Source: Cristatella mucedo (lineage: Eukaryota > Bryozoa > Phylactolaemata > Cristatellidae). Taken from it: DNA of 64,000 nucleotides. The translations under genes and the position numbers were made by a program. The stretch lies in the NCBI GenBank assembly GCA_009760855.2, contig WPIO01000081.1, positions 1,041,001 through 1,105,000 on the forward strand, given 5' to 3'. Below are positions 9,857-20,539 of this stretch, one piece after another; within the stretch, counting starts at the first letter, position 1, and each line of letters starts with the position of its first letter. The notes beneath the pieces were generated by a model, which saw only the letters and a list, made by a program, of their open reading frames with translations, had not been told where the DNA came from and made no database searches.

Positions 9857-11495
9857 GCTTCCGCCAACGTTGATCATTTGCAGCAGTCGTGGAGACCGTG
9901 AGTCACTGTCATAGTCTTTTCAGGCTGCTGCTTGTTGGAGAGTTAGGACTGAGTCATGAGTGCGGTGGCCCAACTGGTTATTCGCTATCTCTTTGCAGCC
10001 GGCCCCGGTCCGGACCCCCCAATTCGACTACGGTTACCTGGCCTCTCATTGGCAGTAATGCAAATTTTTATTTCTCGATGTTGAAGAATGCGCAATCCGG
10101 ACGTCTGTTAACCTTTGCACGAGTGGCAACCGGCAGAGGCCACTAATCTAGCAGCGTGCAGCTGCTGGAGCAGGATGAAGTTTCGGATGACACTGCAGTA
10201 GCTTTGGTTACAATAAACGAGGCAAATATTCCCCTACGTCTGACCTACTGAGGTTGGTTAGGTCTGTGTGACAGTGGCCTGCAGCAGATATCGAGCTACT
10301 GGTGTAGTAGGATCTGGACCTAGGAAGCAGGGCTGCGAATCTCGGCCACTATTGTTTGTCACTTCCTATGACTCCCTGCTTCACCACGGGTTCATCTCAT
10401 CCATTCGTGCAGTCGCAAGGTGGCTGTAGTTGTACCAGAGCCTACGGTAAGAACTTTGTTTAGCCTAGCTATAGGCGGTGCGGTTTCTGGTGCAATGTGA
10501 AAAAAATGTGTGTAGCTACATTTAGTCGGCCCGTCCGAAAGCCCCCCCCCAGCCTTTGGTGTCCTACGGTGTCAGAATTAATGTTAGCAGCTCTTTTGCT
10601 GTTACATGGCTGCTGCTGTGAGATGAGTGTGTGTCGCTGATGACCAGCCACCAGATTTTAGTTTCGTGCTTGTTGAAGGGGTAGTTTAAAAAGCAAGCAA
10701 GTCATAAATGGCCGGACCAAAAACCTGCTTGCCATAGCAGACTGTCGTTCGTGCCACTACGTTGTCACGAGTCGCCTTTCTGCAAGAGACGGATGGATCG
10801 TATGGTCTTGTGAATCGAGGCCGTTCACCTTGTGCCTCGTGCCAGTTCTAATCAAGGCCCGGAGTCTGACGTGTGATGAGGGCACATTGCTTTAATGGCA
10901 GCACATGCAGGATCGAAATGGATCTTTCTGCAGTCGGACATGCTAGCAAGGCTGTGTAGTATATGTGCATGCACTATCTTTCGTTATGGTGTCATATAAG
11001 TTGACACACAAATATTAGTATTAGTAGGATTAGTAGATTTCAGAGCACCCTAACAGAACTAAGAAAGACTCCCATCATTGCTCTTCAAAGAAGCTGGAAG
11101 AGAAGCATAGCTAGTGATTAGTGATAATGAACATGCAGTTAGCATAGTTGTAGCAGGCCCAATGGACGATTGATGCGGACAATATAAATGCTGCAAGGCT
11201 TTAGTAGGTTTGTAGCCTTGCTTTAAATATCGCCTCATAGAATGCATTGGTGATGTCAGTTGATAGACAGTTCCAGATTTTAGGTGCTCGAATTGAAGGC
11301 ACGGTCTCCGAATGATTTAAGGTTAGCTACTTATGATCGTTTGACGTGTGCCCATGTTGTGTGTAGTTTTGAGTCCTCTCAGAATGGAGTCAGCTTGTTG
11401 ACGAGCTTGATTTTGGGGGATTCTGGGGCCTTTACCGTGTGCTAGGACACGTGTCCTGTTACAATGCCTCGCCTCGCTTCCCTAACTCACTTCAG
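9857..11495. other. Tudor gene intron
   Basis: No coding signal. A degenerate minus-strand LINE-B 3' region occupies about 11015-11420 (listed separately). 9857-11010 contains nothing I recognise. Confidence 0.6.
11015..11420 (-). mobile_element. Degenerate LINE-B 3' region
   Basis: An old minus-strand copy. The AGCACCCTAACAGAACTAAG tail is followed about 160 bases later by GACAGTTCCAGATTTTAGG and GAAGGCACGGTCTCCGAATG, which match the GAGTTCCAGGCTTTGGGAG and GCACGGTCTCCAAAGGAT segments of better copies. Confidence 0.6.
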
Positions 11496-11730
11496 GCTGA
11501 GCAGCTTGCCTCTGAGGCAGAGCTGGAGACGTCTGATTCCATTGCTACTGCAAGGACTTGTGCAGCAGCCACAGAACTGCTGCAAGATTACGTGGACCGT
11601 ATGTGTGCTCTTGAAACTTTCATTGGCGAGATGAATGGCTGGTACCCTGCAGAGCTAGCTGCCGTCTGCTCCGAAGAGAAGAGCTGTGAAGAGAGTCAGC
11701 CCGTGTTTTCTGACTACGTGCCTTCGCACT
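11496..11730 (+). CDS. Tudor gene exon, coiled-coil-like
   Basis: Acceptor CTAACTCACTTCAG, donor CGCACT|GTAAGT, phase 0 in and 1 out. It encodes 78 codons starting AEQLASEAELETSDSIATA and including ELLQDYVDRMCALETFIGEM, a continuation of the helical region of the preceding exon, then an acidic Cys-containing stretch (CSEEKSCEESQ). The alternation of Ala/Leu and charged residues suggests a coiled coil. It joins in frame to the exon at 19168 across a 7.4-kb intron. Specific function cannot be read from the sequence. Confidence 0.72.
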
Positions 11731-11984
11731 GTAAGTACTTTTCCTTGGTAGACATTGTTAGTAGAATACCCAGCTGCATAGCACTTTGCATTTCTGCTTC
11801 CATCTGACCTGCTGCTTGCTGTAGGTTGTCATTTGCTTCCCCAGGAGCCAACTACTTCTTAGTAGCAGTTGGAGCCGTGTATGACTGGCATTAGCATTAA
11901 GATTTCTGATTCAGCCTTCTCAACTCGAGTTTAAAGGCTGTAAATGTAGCACCTGTTGGCTGCTATCCATAGCTATGACTAAGA

Positions 11985-12150
11985 AGAAGTTGGCTGATTC
12001 AACAGCCTCATTTATACGGTCGAAGAAGAACCTTAAGGGCTGTCACCACTGCATGCAGTGGGCGATAACGGATTGCCCACTGCAAGACTCAAACCCACGA
12101 CCTGGCTCGGAAAGAGCAAGCACCTTGCCCCAAGACCAAGGGGCTAATGG
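11985..12150 (-). mobile_element. SINE-1 copy
   Basis: Minus-strand tRNA-derived SINE. In + orientation: GTTGGCTGATTCAACAGCCT and ATTTATACGGTCGAAGAAG (tail), the CACCACTGCATGCAGTGGGC hairpin region, then GACTCAAACCCACGACCTGG, the reverse complement of a degraded B box (GGGTTTGAGTC). A-box remnant near the far end. Confidence 0.72.
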
Positions 12151-12316
12151 TGACGAGTCGTTTTCAAACTTTTTCATCTCACCCCCGGGGTTCACTTAGA
12201 TGACCTCTTGTGCCTCCTCTGACCGAGCATGTAAGTTCAGTTTGAGCGATAGCTATTTTCATGCATGAAAGTAAATTCTCACATGGGATGGATGGTTTGA
12301 TGAAGTGATACCAATT

Positions 12317-12380
12317 TCTCAATGTCTGGTTTAAAGTCAACGAAATAATCTCAATGTCTGGTTTCAAGTCAACGAAATAA
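12317..12380. repeat. Tandem duplication, 2 x 32 bp
   Basis: Two adjacent copies of a 32-bp unit beginning TCTCAATGTCTGGTTT; they differ by one base (TTTAAAG against TTTCAAG). Confidence 0.95.
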
Positions 12381-12535
12381 TTCATCCATTTGTACTTATT
12401 AGTCATCATAAATAAGAACATACAGGGGTATAACATTTTTGGCTTTGTGGAGTTGCAGATGGAGATACATACATAGAACTTTCAGTGGCCTAGATGTTAT
12501 CACGTTAATGATAAGAGAAATATTGATAATGATAA

Positions 12536-12650
12536 TATGATGAGGATAATAAGTCTTTTGTGTAGCACCCTAAGAGAACCAAGTTGCTATTCAGGTGCTT
12601 TACAACTCACTGCAAGAGAGACCAGCCTGCAAATGCAATTAAATATCTTG
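12536..12650 (-). mobile_element. Divergent LINE-B or SINE-2 tail
   Basis: Minus-strand tail: ATGATGAGGATAATAAG, AGCACCCTAAGAGAACCAAG, CTATTCAGGTGCTTTAC. CTATTCAGG matches the SINE-2 version of the tail better than LINE-B, so either source is possible. Confidence 0.55.
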
Positions 12651-12887
12651 CTCAGACAAGAATGCTAAACTACACAAAAGAGACCCAGAGCTACTGGCCA
12701 GGAGGACCCAAGGTTAGCAACATGTGAAGGATTATGCTCAGGTAAGCACGAAAGGCACAGGAAAAAGCCGAAGTAAGTTCTAGACTTTCGGTCCATACGA
12801 ACTGATGGCCTTATTTTGAACCGCCCTCCAAGATTAGGGGCAGACGTGGGAGCGTGGCATCATGGGAGCAATGCTAGATAAAAATAA

Positions 12888-13040
12888 ATACTAGTTGATT
12901 TATTGGCCTCATTTGTATAGTGGCAGAAGAGCCTTAGTGGCTATGACATCTGCTTGCAGTTGGCAATAACGGATCGCCGACTGCAGGACTCTCACTTACA
13001 ACCGTGGTCGTGCAAAGCGAGCACCTAAACCAATCTTGCG
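12888..13040 (-). mobile_element. SINE-1 copy
   Basis: Minus-strand SINE-1: TAGTTGATTTATTGGCCTCA, then TTTGTATAGTGGCAGAAGAG, the hairpin GACATCTGCTTGCAGTTGGC, and a degraded B box in GGACTCTCACTTACAACC. Confidence 0.7.
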
Positions 13041-13534
13041 GGTGAGGTCTTTCAACTTAACACTAGGCTCACCCATAACTATACAAGTTTGGCCATATCG
13101 CTGTTAAAGTCCAGGAACTCGGTACTCATCCGAGTGCAAATGTAGGAGATCCAGGCTGCACGGGAATTGCATGAGTCGGATGCTGAGGTGGAGGCTGAGA
13201 AGGTCGAAGGTCGAAGGAAGGCAGAGCTGAGAGTCGTTGGCATATAAATCTAAGCCTAGACTGTGTTTGGGCTGTGGCATGTGCCAGTGGGAGAATATAG
13301 ATACAGAAAAAGGGAACCTAAAACCAAAACCCGAGGCTGAGACCATCCACCACTTGGCAATTGTGGACTATTTTAGGTAGTATCAGTCTATTTTAGTTCG
13401 GCCAAAGTCCACCTCTGACGTAAGTAGTCGAATCTGCAGGTTAATAAATCAGAAGTGCTCATCGTAGACCATCTTATTAACCACTCATAACAAGCGTGGT
13501 GGCTATTGATTGCTACGGGACTTACTATAGTACT

Positions 13535-14312
13535 TTCAGCTACATAGCATCGCTTAAATTCGGGCTTGTTTAGATAAGGATACCACGTCCAAGTTGGTCC
13601 ATGATTTGTGACATCCCGTCTTGACTTCTGTAACTCACTGCTTGCTGGCCTACCGGCATGTGCAATCAGGCGATTACAGCTGGTGCGAAACTCTGCAGCT
13701 AGGCTTGTCTGTCGTAAGCGTAGCAGTTGCCACATCACACCACTTTTCACCGACCTGCACTTGCTACCAGTCAAGCAATGGATCGATTTTAAGGTTTTGT
13801 CGCTCACTTTTAGGTCACTTCATTCTTTGGCTCCAGCCTATCTCTCAGATCTACTCCCCCACCAGGCCAAGCATCGTACCACCCGCTTTTCGGAATCCAA
13901 CAGTTTACCAATACCTCGTACAAACCTCAAATCCTATGGAGACCGTGCATTTAGTTCGTATGCTCCTAAAGCCTGGAACTCACTCCCGACTTCCGTCAGA
14001 ACATCCCCTGACTTGACCACATTTAAAAAGAACTTAAAAACACCTATTTAGGACAGCATTTAGTGGGTGCCTGTAATTCTTCCTTCATGTGCTTATGTGT
14101 GCTGACACTGTGCATGCTGTCACTAACCACACTTGCATGCTGACTCTGTGCATGTCTCCCCTAACAATGTTATTCATGTTGTTTATCAAGCATGATATTA
14201 CTCAGCATTCAATCGCGTTTCCCTTTGCAGCAAATGTAAAGCACCTAGAAAGAGATTGAGTTCTCTGAGGGTGCTTTATCAAGTGCATTATTGTTATTAT
14301 TGTTATTATAGA
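13535..14312 (+). mobile_element. LINE-B, 5'-truncated 3' end
   Basis: Plus-strand copy of the C-terminal RT ORF and 3' UTR. The translation has TSRLDFCNSLLAGLPACAI, LQLVRNSAARLVCRKRS and YAPKAWNSLPTSVRTSP, all typical of CR1/L2-like elements. The ORF is followed by the GCATGC-rich 3' UTR and the hairpin tail AAAGCACCTAGAAAGAGA, TTGAGTTCTCTGAGGGTGC, ending in ATT repeats. The open frame at 13608-14051 is unbroken, so the copy is fairly young, but it lacks the catalytic core. Confidence 0.92.
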
Positions 14313-14454
14313 GAGCATTTCTCCAAATTCTTTATTGGTAAGATGTAACGGATTAGGGCTATATCCTCTCACAGCTGCTCGTGCTGGACTGCAACCCCAC
14401 ACAGCCTTGCCCCCTTCTCGCTCTGCATTCAATTCTGTCTCTATTGTACGCATT

Positions 14455-14705
14455 GCTAAAGTGATCTCCTACCCTAAGAATACCACTAGCCTTGTCCCAC
14501 CAGTTCTTTTGAGGTGCATTGACCTTTTGCAGCTCACCGTGAAAAATGCTATACTAATACTACTACTAATAATAATGCTAATAATAAGGATATATTTTTA
14601 CATCGCCCTAAATGAATTATATCCATTTCAAGGCACTTTGCATTTCCTTGAAACAATGGTTAATATCTCCATGGTTACTGGTGAACTCCCAGCAGCATGG
14701 AGACA
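14455..14705 (+). mobile_element. LINE-B internal fragment split by a tail insertion
   Basis: Reads SYPKNTTSLVPPVLLRCIDL upstream and then NISMVTGELPAAW downstream, matching …SPLDLIPTVLLLHCIDLLLP… and -ISLASGHVPAPLK of other LINE-B copies. The segment 14562-14655 between them is an inserted minus-strand tail (AATAATGCTAATAATAAGGA, then GGCACTTTGCATTTCC). Confidence 0.65.
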
Positions 14706-16193
14706 GCTATAGTGTAGGCGACTGAGAAACTTGGTAACTTTCTCACAATCTCTGTTCTGCCATTCATATCTAAGACCGAGTGGTGGCTCAGCTGTTAAAC
14801 GATTACACCAGTTCGTCAGATCTTGTAGCATCATTCCGGTGACGGCTGGCTGTAGTCTGGGTGTGCTATGTTGGCTGTAAGGAGTCACTAGGCATGTACA
14901 GGTGTAGGCAAAATCCGGTGCTAGCAGCAGTCCCGATGAAGCATGATGATGGTGATGTGAAGCATGTGCAATGGAGCACGTGCAATGGAGCACGAGGAGG
15001 ACGAGATAGTCAGAATCAGAGGTTCCTCAGGAGTGGTGACAAGGCGGAGTACTCACGGCGTCTTGAGTTTCATCCCTAACAGGAAGGATGGATTTACAAA
15101 ATGTGGTCTGTTGAGAGCCCAGACTCAATGCTGAGGGAGAATGGCAGGTGGTGGCAGACCTGCCAGCATGGTTCCCCACTCCCAGTAGGTAGTGCTGATG
15201 AATCTGCATTCGGATGTTGTTCTGCTGTCAGTGCCCCTGAAAACCGATTCTTGCTTAGCTGACCTAGTTTGACCTAGCCTAGTTTGGAAAACATGCAGTC
15301 GAAGCGACCAGCGGAAAACGTGCAACCGGGTTCGGGCGAGCTCGGCTGAGAACGCCGTGGCCTGTGAGAAGAAGGTTAGATGCTATCTAGGAGGAGTTGG
15401 CTGACCAGCACAAGAGTGAGGGGTAGAGCTTTTAGGGTTAGTTTTTAGGTAGGGTTTTAGCTTTTATTTGCAATTGCAGTGGTTGCTCTAGGTCGACTGA
15501 TCGACCACCTCTTTCTTTCTAGGGTATTGTCGGTTTTCGGGCTAAATACCTGCCTTGAATGGGCAGTCAATGAAGTAGCTGGTGCACCTCTAGCTGAAGT
15601 AGGTAGCAAGCACGTGGATATAGACACAATACGCAAGGTTATCGCATGGAGCAGTAGTAGGTCCTCTAACCGGCAGTCAGCGAACGTGTGAGCAATAAAT
15701 CCCTTCCTATATCGGCAATCAGTACCATCTATAACTGCAGCAGGCAGCCACACCAACTAGCTGTGGGCGTTTACCAGCATGACGTCGCGTCTCACGAGAC
15801 GCTACTGGTGTTTTCTTTAGTGGCTGTTCTATTGAGTGGGTGTTGCTTCGAGCTGTCGGTGATGCCCGCCTTTGCTATTGGATAGATACTGCTCGGTTTT
15901 GCTCTGCTTTTGAGATGCAACTGCATTTCGGACAGGCAGCCGACGGGCTGGGTAGCCGGTTATAATCAGGCTGCTGGGCCTGGCTGAGGTGAGGAGTACT
16001 GCTGGTAATCTGCCCAAACTCAACTTGTAGCCTCGGTGTGCAGCTGATTAATCGACGGCCACCAGTAGGCTCCCGTTTTGCTGGGGGGGGGGATGCTGCA
16101 TGTCTTTTCTGCTTTCACATTGACTTGTCATTGGATGAGTCCACGGTCATGTCGGTCTACTTGTAGCAAAGGAACATCGTCTAAGTCAGGACC

Positions 16194-16255
16194 TGCTTAT
16201 ACTACAGAATATAAGCTAAGATAATGCTTATACTACAGAATATAAGCTAAGATAA
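16194..16255. repeat. Tandem duplication, 2 x 31 bp
   Basis: Two perfect adjacent copies of a 31-bp unit starting TGCTTATACTACAGAATATA. The unit itself contains the imperfect palindrome GCTTATA…TATAAGC. Confidence 0.97.
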
Positions 16256-16386
16256 TTCATGCATTTCTAAAATTGCGTCTAAATTACTGCAATTCCCGTT
16301 GTAGAGATCGTTATATGAGAGCGTATACCCCAGCCAATGGCAGCACCTCCACCTAACTGTAGTCATGTGCTGGTACTAGGCTGGGC

Positions 16387-16431
16387 CCCCTCCCTACCCT
16401 CCCCCCTACCCTCCCCCCCCCCCCCCCCCCC
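16387..16431. repeat. C-rich tract
   Basis: CCCTCCCTACCCTCCCCCCT followed by a homopolymeric C run of about 18. Confidence 0.9.
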
Positions 16432-16664
16432 GACCTTGGCCAGCGAATCAGAGCTCAGCGTTCCTGCAGCTAGGTGCTGGTCAAGAAGCTAGCCAATCGG
16501 AGCTCAGCATTCAGCATTCCAGCCTGCAGACATTCCTGTTAACGTTAACGTCTGCAGCCAGTTAATAATACAGCGCTGTCGAGTACTGTTTAGTACGAGT
16601 GTTCTCGAAAGTCGTTTACTATTCAGCAAGATGCACATCTACATACACACAACCCCGTCGTTCA

Positions 16665-17110
16665 CAATTCTTACGTGTGCTCTAAATCATATGCAACTGG
16701 TACAAAACTCAGCAGCTCGGCTTGTCTTCTATCAACGATATACATATTTGGTGTGCAGTCAACTGCACAGCTGCCACATCACACCGCTCGTGTCTAAGTT
16801 TCACTGGCTCCCAATCTAGCATCAAATCGATTTCAAGGTCCTCGATCTGGCCTTACAGGTTGGATCAATTGCTAGCTCCAGCTCACCTATCCGACCTCTT
16901 TGCTCCTCTAAGGCGGTTTGCCACCACCTGCTCATCGGCTTCCAATCGTGTCACTAGCCATCTTATTAAATTAAGAATCTTTTGGTGATCATGCATTCAG
17001 TTGGTATTCTGCAAAAGTCTGGTGCGTGCTTCTGGCTTCTGTCACCATCTGCAATGACTTAGCACCATTTAAGTCTCGGCTGAAGATGCATTAGTTTTGC
17101 CCTATGCCCA
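16665..17110 (+). mobile_element. LINE-C 3' fragment
   Basis: Translates with frame breaks as QLVQNSAARLVFYQRYTYL, SCHITPLVSKFHWLPI, then IDFKVLDLAL. These are the RT-thumb motifs of CR1/L2-like LINEs, but with nucleotide sequence unlike LINE-A and LINE-B. Pseudogenised. Confidence 0.8.
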
Positions 17111-17384
17111 GTGAAGTGGTCTTTTTTTGGTGTCTGCTTAGGGTAGTTACCGGTGGGGATTCAGTGCATTTTTAGTAATTTAGGGTTCGATTAACCAACG
17201 GCTCTTGAGTGAGTGTCTTCTAGTGTGCTTGAGCATGCTGGCCTAAGCATGATTCTAGTTTCTGCATGCACATCTAAGCATTGTATTCGCCATGCCAATA
17301 ATCCTTGGTTTTTGATTCTCGTACACAACGTTTTATAGCAACAGGACGTATATTTTTTTCTTTGTGTACTACACAAAGGACTTA

Positions 17385-18160
17385 TTATAATTATCATTCT
17401 ATTTTTACCTCGATAGCAATTTCTAATCGTGATTTAGAGCTATCCGTGCATAGATTAGTGCTCACCTACGGGTTTACAATGGCCTTATGTCCCATGCTGA
17501 TCATCGTAAGGCCTCTCTGCTAGGTCTCGTAGATCTTTCAGCTGAGGTAGATCTTTCACTTACTACAGTTGACCACTAGATCCTTTTGCAGTGCCTCTCG
17601 ACATGCATAGGATTCACGGGCACGGCTCTAAACTGGTTATGTCTTACCTCGGTGATAGAGTGTATATATAAATGGCTGTTGGTCTTTTTCGATATCTGAA
17701 AGTATGGGCTACAACAGGGTTTGGTATAGTTGGTCTCCTTTTTTTCATCATCTATGCTCTCCCTTTGCTTGTGAACGTACAGGATGACCACACTAAAGCC
17801 ATTTTTAAAGTAACCATCAGTTTACTAACCATCGTTGACAGGTCTGGATAGCAATAATAGAATGCCTTATTGTAATGGGTGTATTCCTTTTATGGTTTCT
17901 AACTTTGGGCTGCAGTCTAAAGTCTCCTTTGCGCTATTAGCTTGTTCTCCATCGTGCTACCTAATCAGCACTGAAACGGGATCTGTCACCTTTTGTGGAA
18001 TTTTAATCGCAAGAAGGTCCTCAATATGCTAAGGCAAAACTTCATTGACCCAATTGCTGTCTGACCCAATAGTAGCAAAAAACTAGCATGTCTACCAGGT
18101 ATCCATCTCGAGTCCTAATCTCTGATAGACTCTTGAGTTGGAATCTTCACGACAGTCAGC
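17385..18160 (+). mobile_element. Degenerate non-LTR reverse transcriptase fragment
   Basis: A worn RT core: LLGLVDLSAEVDLSLTTVDH corresponds to LLDLSAAFDTVDH, then GFTGTALNWL corresponds to G--G-AL-WF-SYL, and VQDDHTKAI stands where YADDTQ is expected. Many stops and frame changes. It may belong to the LINE-C copy just upstream. Confidence 0.6.
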
Positions 18161-18394
18161 ACAGGTCTTGAATCAAATTAACTTCGAAATAAAGGATGAG
18201 AGAACAGAGTAACTTCGAAACAGAAGAAAAGACGATAGATTTGGGTGACACTGACACTGACCTTATTATCTTGCATATGAAAATTCATTTCATCGAGGTT
18301 TTCAGATATTATACACAAGCAAGCTGCGTTTTGCTTGTTCTCTTGTGGCTGTTCACTAATCGCTGGCACCAATTGACCAATTTGTTTCCTTTCA

Positions 18395-18480
18395 TTTGCA
18401 TACTTAAAGTGCATAGAACGAGATTCACTTCTCGTAGGGTGCTATACATATTGCTTGTTATCATTATTAATTGCTATTAT
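18395..18480 (+). mobile_element. Divergent LINE-B-type hairpin tail
   Basis: AAAGTGCATAGAACGAGA, TTCACTTCTCGTAGGGTGC, then ATT-rich sequence. Inner stem ACGAGA/TCTCGT replaces the AGAGA/TCTCT of the standard tail, a paired change. Confidence 0.6.
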
Positions 18481-18686
18481 CGAAGCTTAAGGGTTTTTCA
18501 GCAAATTCCAGCAGTGTCAAGAGACTTGTACACGTGTCTCTCGGGGTCGGGCTGGGGGCGGGCGCCCACGGACCTGAAGTTAAGAACCTCTGGTCCATGG
18601 TTCTACCTGATTGAGAGGTGACAGCAAAGGGCGATTCAAATGTCCATCGTGTCGTCAATTTTATTTCAACCACCAATATACAAGTG

Positions 18687-18720
<34 letters not shown>

Positions 18721-19030
18721 CATTATTGTCGGTCTAAATTTCTAGCTGACATTAGTGTGTGTGGTCTGTATGCATGTCTATGTCTCCTTTAGGCTGTGAC
18801 CTTTTTGTTAGTAGCTCCTGTGAACATATGTCAAATATGCAGTCTTTCAATGCAGATGCATAACTTCTCACGCTCATTCTTAGGTTTTCGGAATTACGGA
18901 ATCACTCGGGTTTATATCTTTCACTCGTTTTCTTAGTGGTTGCCGACCATTGCCGATTAGCTGATTATCGACTTGTGAACATTTCCTGCTTGCAGTCGAT
19001 TGCTTGGAACAGCGATCAGCTGTAACCTTC

Positions 19031-19033
<3 letters not shown>

Positions 19034-19065
<32 letters not shown>
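19034..19065. repeat. (CT)n microsatellite
   Basis: Perfect TC repeat of 32 bases. Confidence 0.95.
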
Positions 19066-19069
<4 letters not shown>

Positions 19070-19167
19070 CGGCTGCGGTTAAATTGCTGTGATTGTGTAA
19101 TTTATTATGCTTCATTGGAGCTGTTTCTCATGCTGTCAATAATGTCCTGATTCACGGACGCTTACAG

Positions 19168-19433
19168 ATGCCACTTGCGAAACTATCGATGAATACGCGA
19201 CTGCTGTTGAAGACCCTATAGCAAAATCGTGTTTCGCGGAGAACAAGCCGCCGGTCGGAGAAGTCGGAGAACCGTCCCGTGCCGATCTCGAGCCGCCCTC
19301 GCCTGCTAGCGCGGCGACGGCGTGCCTGCCGACGGCTGCAGAGCTAGCAGCTCAACCGGCCGAGCCCGCAGAGGAGGCGGTGCAGTGGTGTTGCTCCTCT
19401 GCCGAGATGCCGCCCGATGTCGCCGACTGCACG
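19168..19433 (+). CDS. Tudor gene exon, Pro/Ala/Glu-rich linker
   Basis: Acceptor GGACGCTTACAG, donor TGCACG|GTACGC, phase 1 in and 0 out. Joined to the previous exon it reads SHYATCETIDEYATAVEDP, then an acidic, Pro/Ala-rich stretch (EPPSPASAATACLPTAAE, EPAEEAVQWC), ending PPDVADCT. The composition indicates a disordered linker between the coiled coil and the first Tudor domain. No conserved domain is recognised; support comes from the open frame over 88 codons and the matched phases on both sides. Confidence 0.75.
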
Positions 19434-19505
19434 GTACGCAGCAGCAGCAGCGTTCAGCAGTGACAAGAGTTCCGGCCCCATGACTCTTTCTGCCTTCTGC
19501 CGTAG

Positions 19506-19562
19506 CAACAGCCTGTCGGGCTGCTCTTTGTGCTGCATCTCGGCCGAAGCTCGGCTCGGCAG
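19506..19562 (+). CDS. Tudor gene small exon
   Basis: Acceptor TTCTGCCGTAG, phase 0, encoding QQPVGLLFVLHLGRSSARQ before a possible donor CAG|GTGGCT at phase 0. The frame stays open to 19724, so a longer exon is possible. The shorter form joins in phase to the exon at 19827. This is the least certain exon of the first Tudor region. Confidence 0.5.
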
Positions 19563-19826
19563 GTGGCTAGCTACCGGCTAATGCATCTGGAAGCGGACTC
19601 GCTGTCGTCTCTTCTACCGTGCCACGACCTTGCGTTGGACGCCCCTTGCGTTCGGCGCCTTCGGTCTGTCGCTGTCACTCGAGTCATGTCGCTCACCCCT
19701 TATTGTTCGAACGGCGCTGGCTAGGCGGGCCACAGAAAGGACAGACCGCTCATCTCAGCAGCAGCAGTCCCTCGCAAGCTGGTATGGCTAGTTCTGCAAG
19801 TGCTGCCTTCATACGTTCGTTCGCAG

Positions 19827-19990
19827 GAGGTCCTTCCTCCGGGCGCTGCCTGCTGGCTGCTCCGCTCGCCGTTTATGACACATCGGCAGGTGCTCAGTGT
19901 GGAGGTCGTGGATGTCGTGGGGGGCACGCCCAGTCTCTTCTGGCTTCGACTGCTGCCTCGCTCCCACGGTCGGAGGACGGCAAACATGAG
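19827..19990 (+). CDS. Tudor gene exon, start of first extended Tudor domain
   Basis: Acceptor ACGTTCGTTCGCAG, donor ACATGAG|GTATGC, phase 0 in and 2 out. It encodes EVLPPGAACWLLRSPFMT and QVLSVEVVDVVGGTPSLFWL. The pattern V-V--V-----FW-RLL is the first strand pair of the SN-like half of an extended Tudor domain (V-VTHV-SPS-FWVQL in the family). The last codon is completed by the exon at 28131, 8.1 kb away. Confidence 0.8.
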
Positions 19991-20148
19991 GTATGCTCGC
20001 ACTGTCTGCGCACGCATATCATGTGTTCGGCTGCAGGCGACTTGTAAGGGGGCGATTTGAGGAAGGGAGGCTTCGCTAGGATAAAGTTGTCTGTCACGAT
20101 GTGCAACCGTTCGCTGCCAATGGCTTCGTTGATCTTGCATGGCCCATC

Positions 20149-20193
20149 TGTGTGTGTGTGTGTGTGTGTTTGTGTTTGTGTATTTGTGTTTGT

Positions 20194-20248
<55 letters not shown>
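20149..20248. repeat. (TG)n microsatellite
   Basis: TG repeat with TTTG interruptions in the first half, perfect in the second half (about 20201-20248). Confidence 0.95.
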
Positions 20249-20251
<3 letters not shown>

Positions 20252-20539
20252 CGAGTGAATGAACCTCTCTGTAAGTGTGCATACAATACTGGACAGTTCA
20301 ATTAAGGCCCAAGCTGCTTGGGGTACGAATATGCATGGTAGCAGACTTCATGCAAGCAACAAAGACACATTGAGAAGTGTAGCCGAGTCAAGAGAGCAGT
20401 CATGGAAGTAAGTAGCACAGCAGGGGCACAAATGACGTCTGGAATAGAAAGAGGGTTGGCAGCAAAAGTGTCGATATACTAATATTGGAGTTTTTGGAGT
20501 TCCTCGCTAAAATATTTTTGTGTGACTGCCGTTACAGAT

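Larger units (their letters stand above)
11731..19167. other. Tudor gene intron (7.4 kb) rich in retroelements
   Basis: Holds SINE-1 (11985-12150, 12888-13040), LINE-B (12536-12650, 13535-14312, 14455-14705), LINE-C/degenerate RT (16665-17110, 17385-18160), a divergent hairpin tail (18395-18480), two tandem duplications and several microsatellites. 14710-16190 and 18490-19030 hold nothing recognisable. Confidence 0.7.

Noticed and set aside
13608-14051. 147-codon open frame as a host gene
   Set aside because: It is the RT thumb of a LINE-B copy, repeated at 29793-30176, 25840-26196 and 47620-47967.
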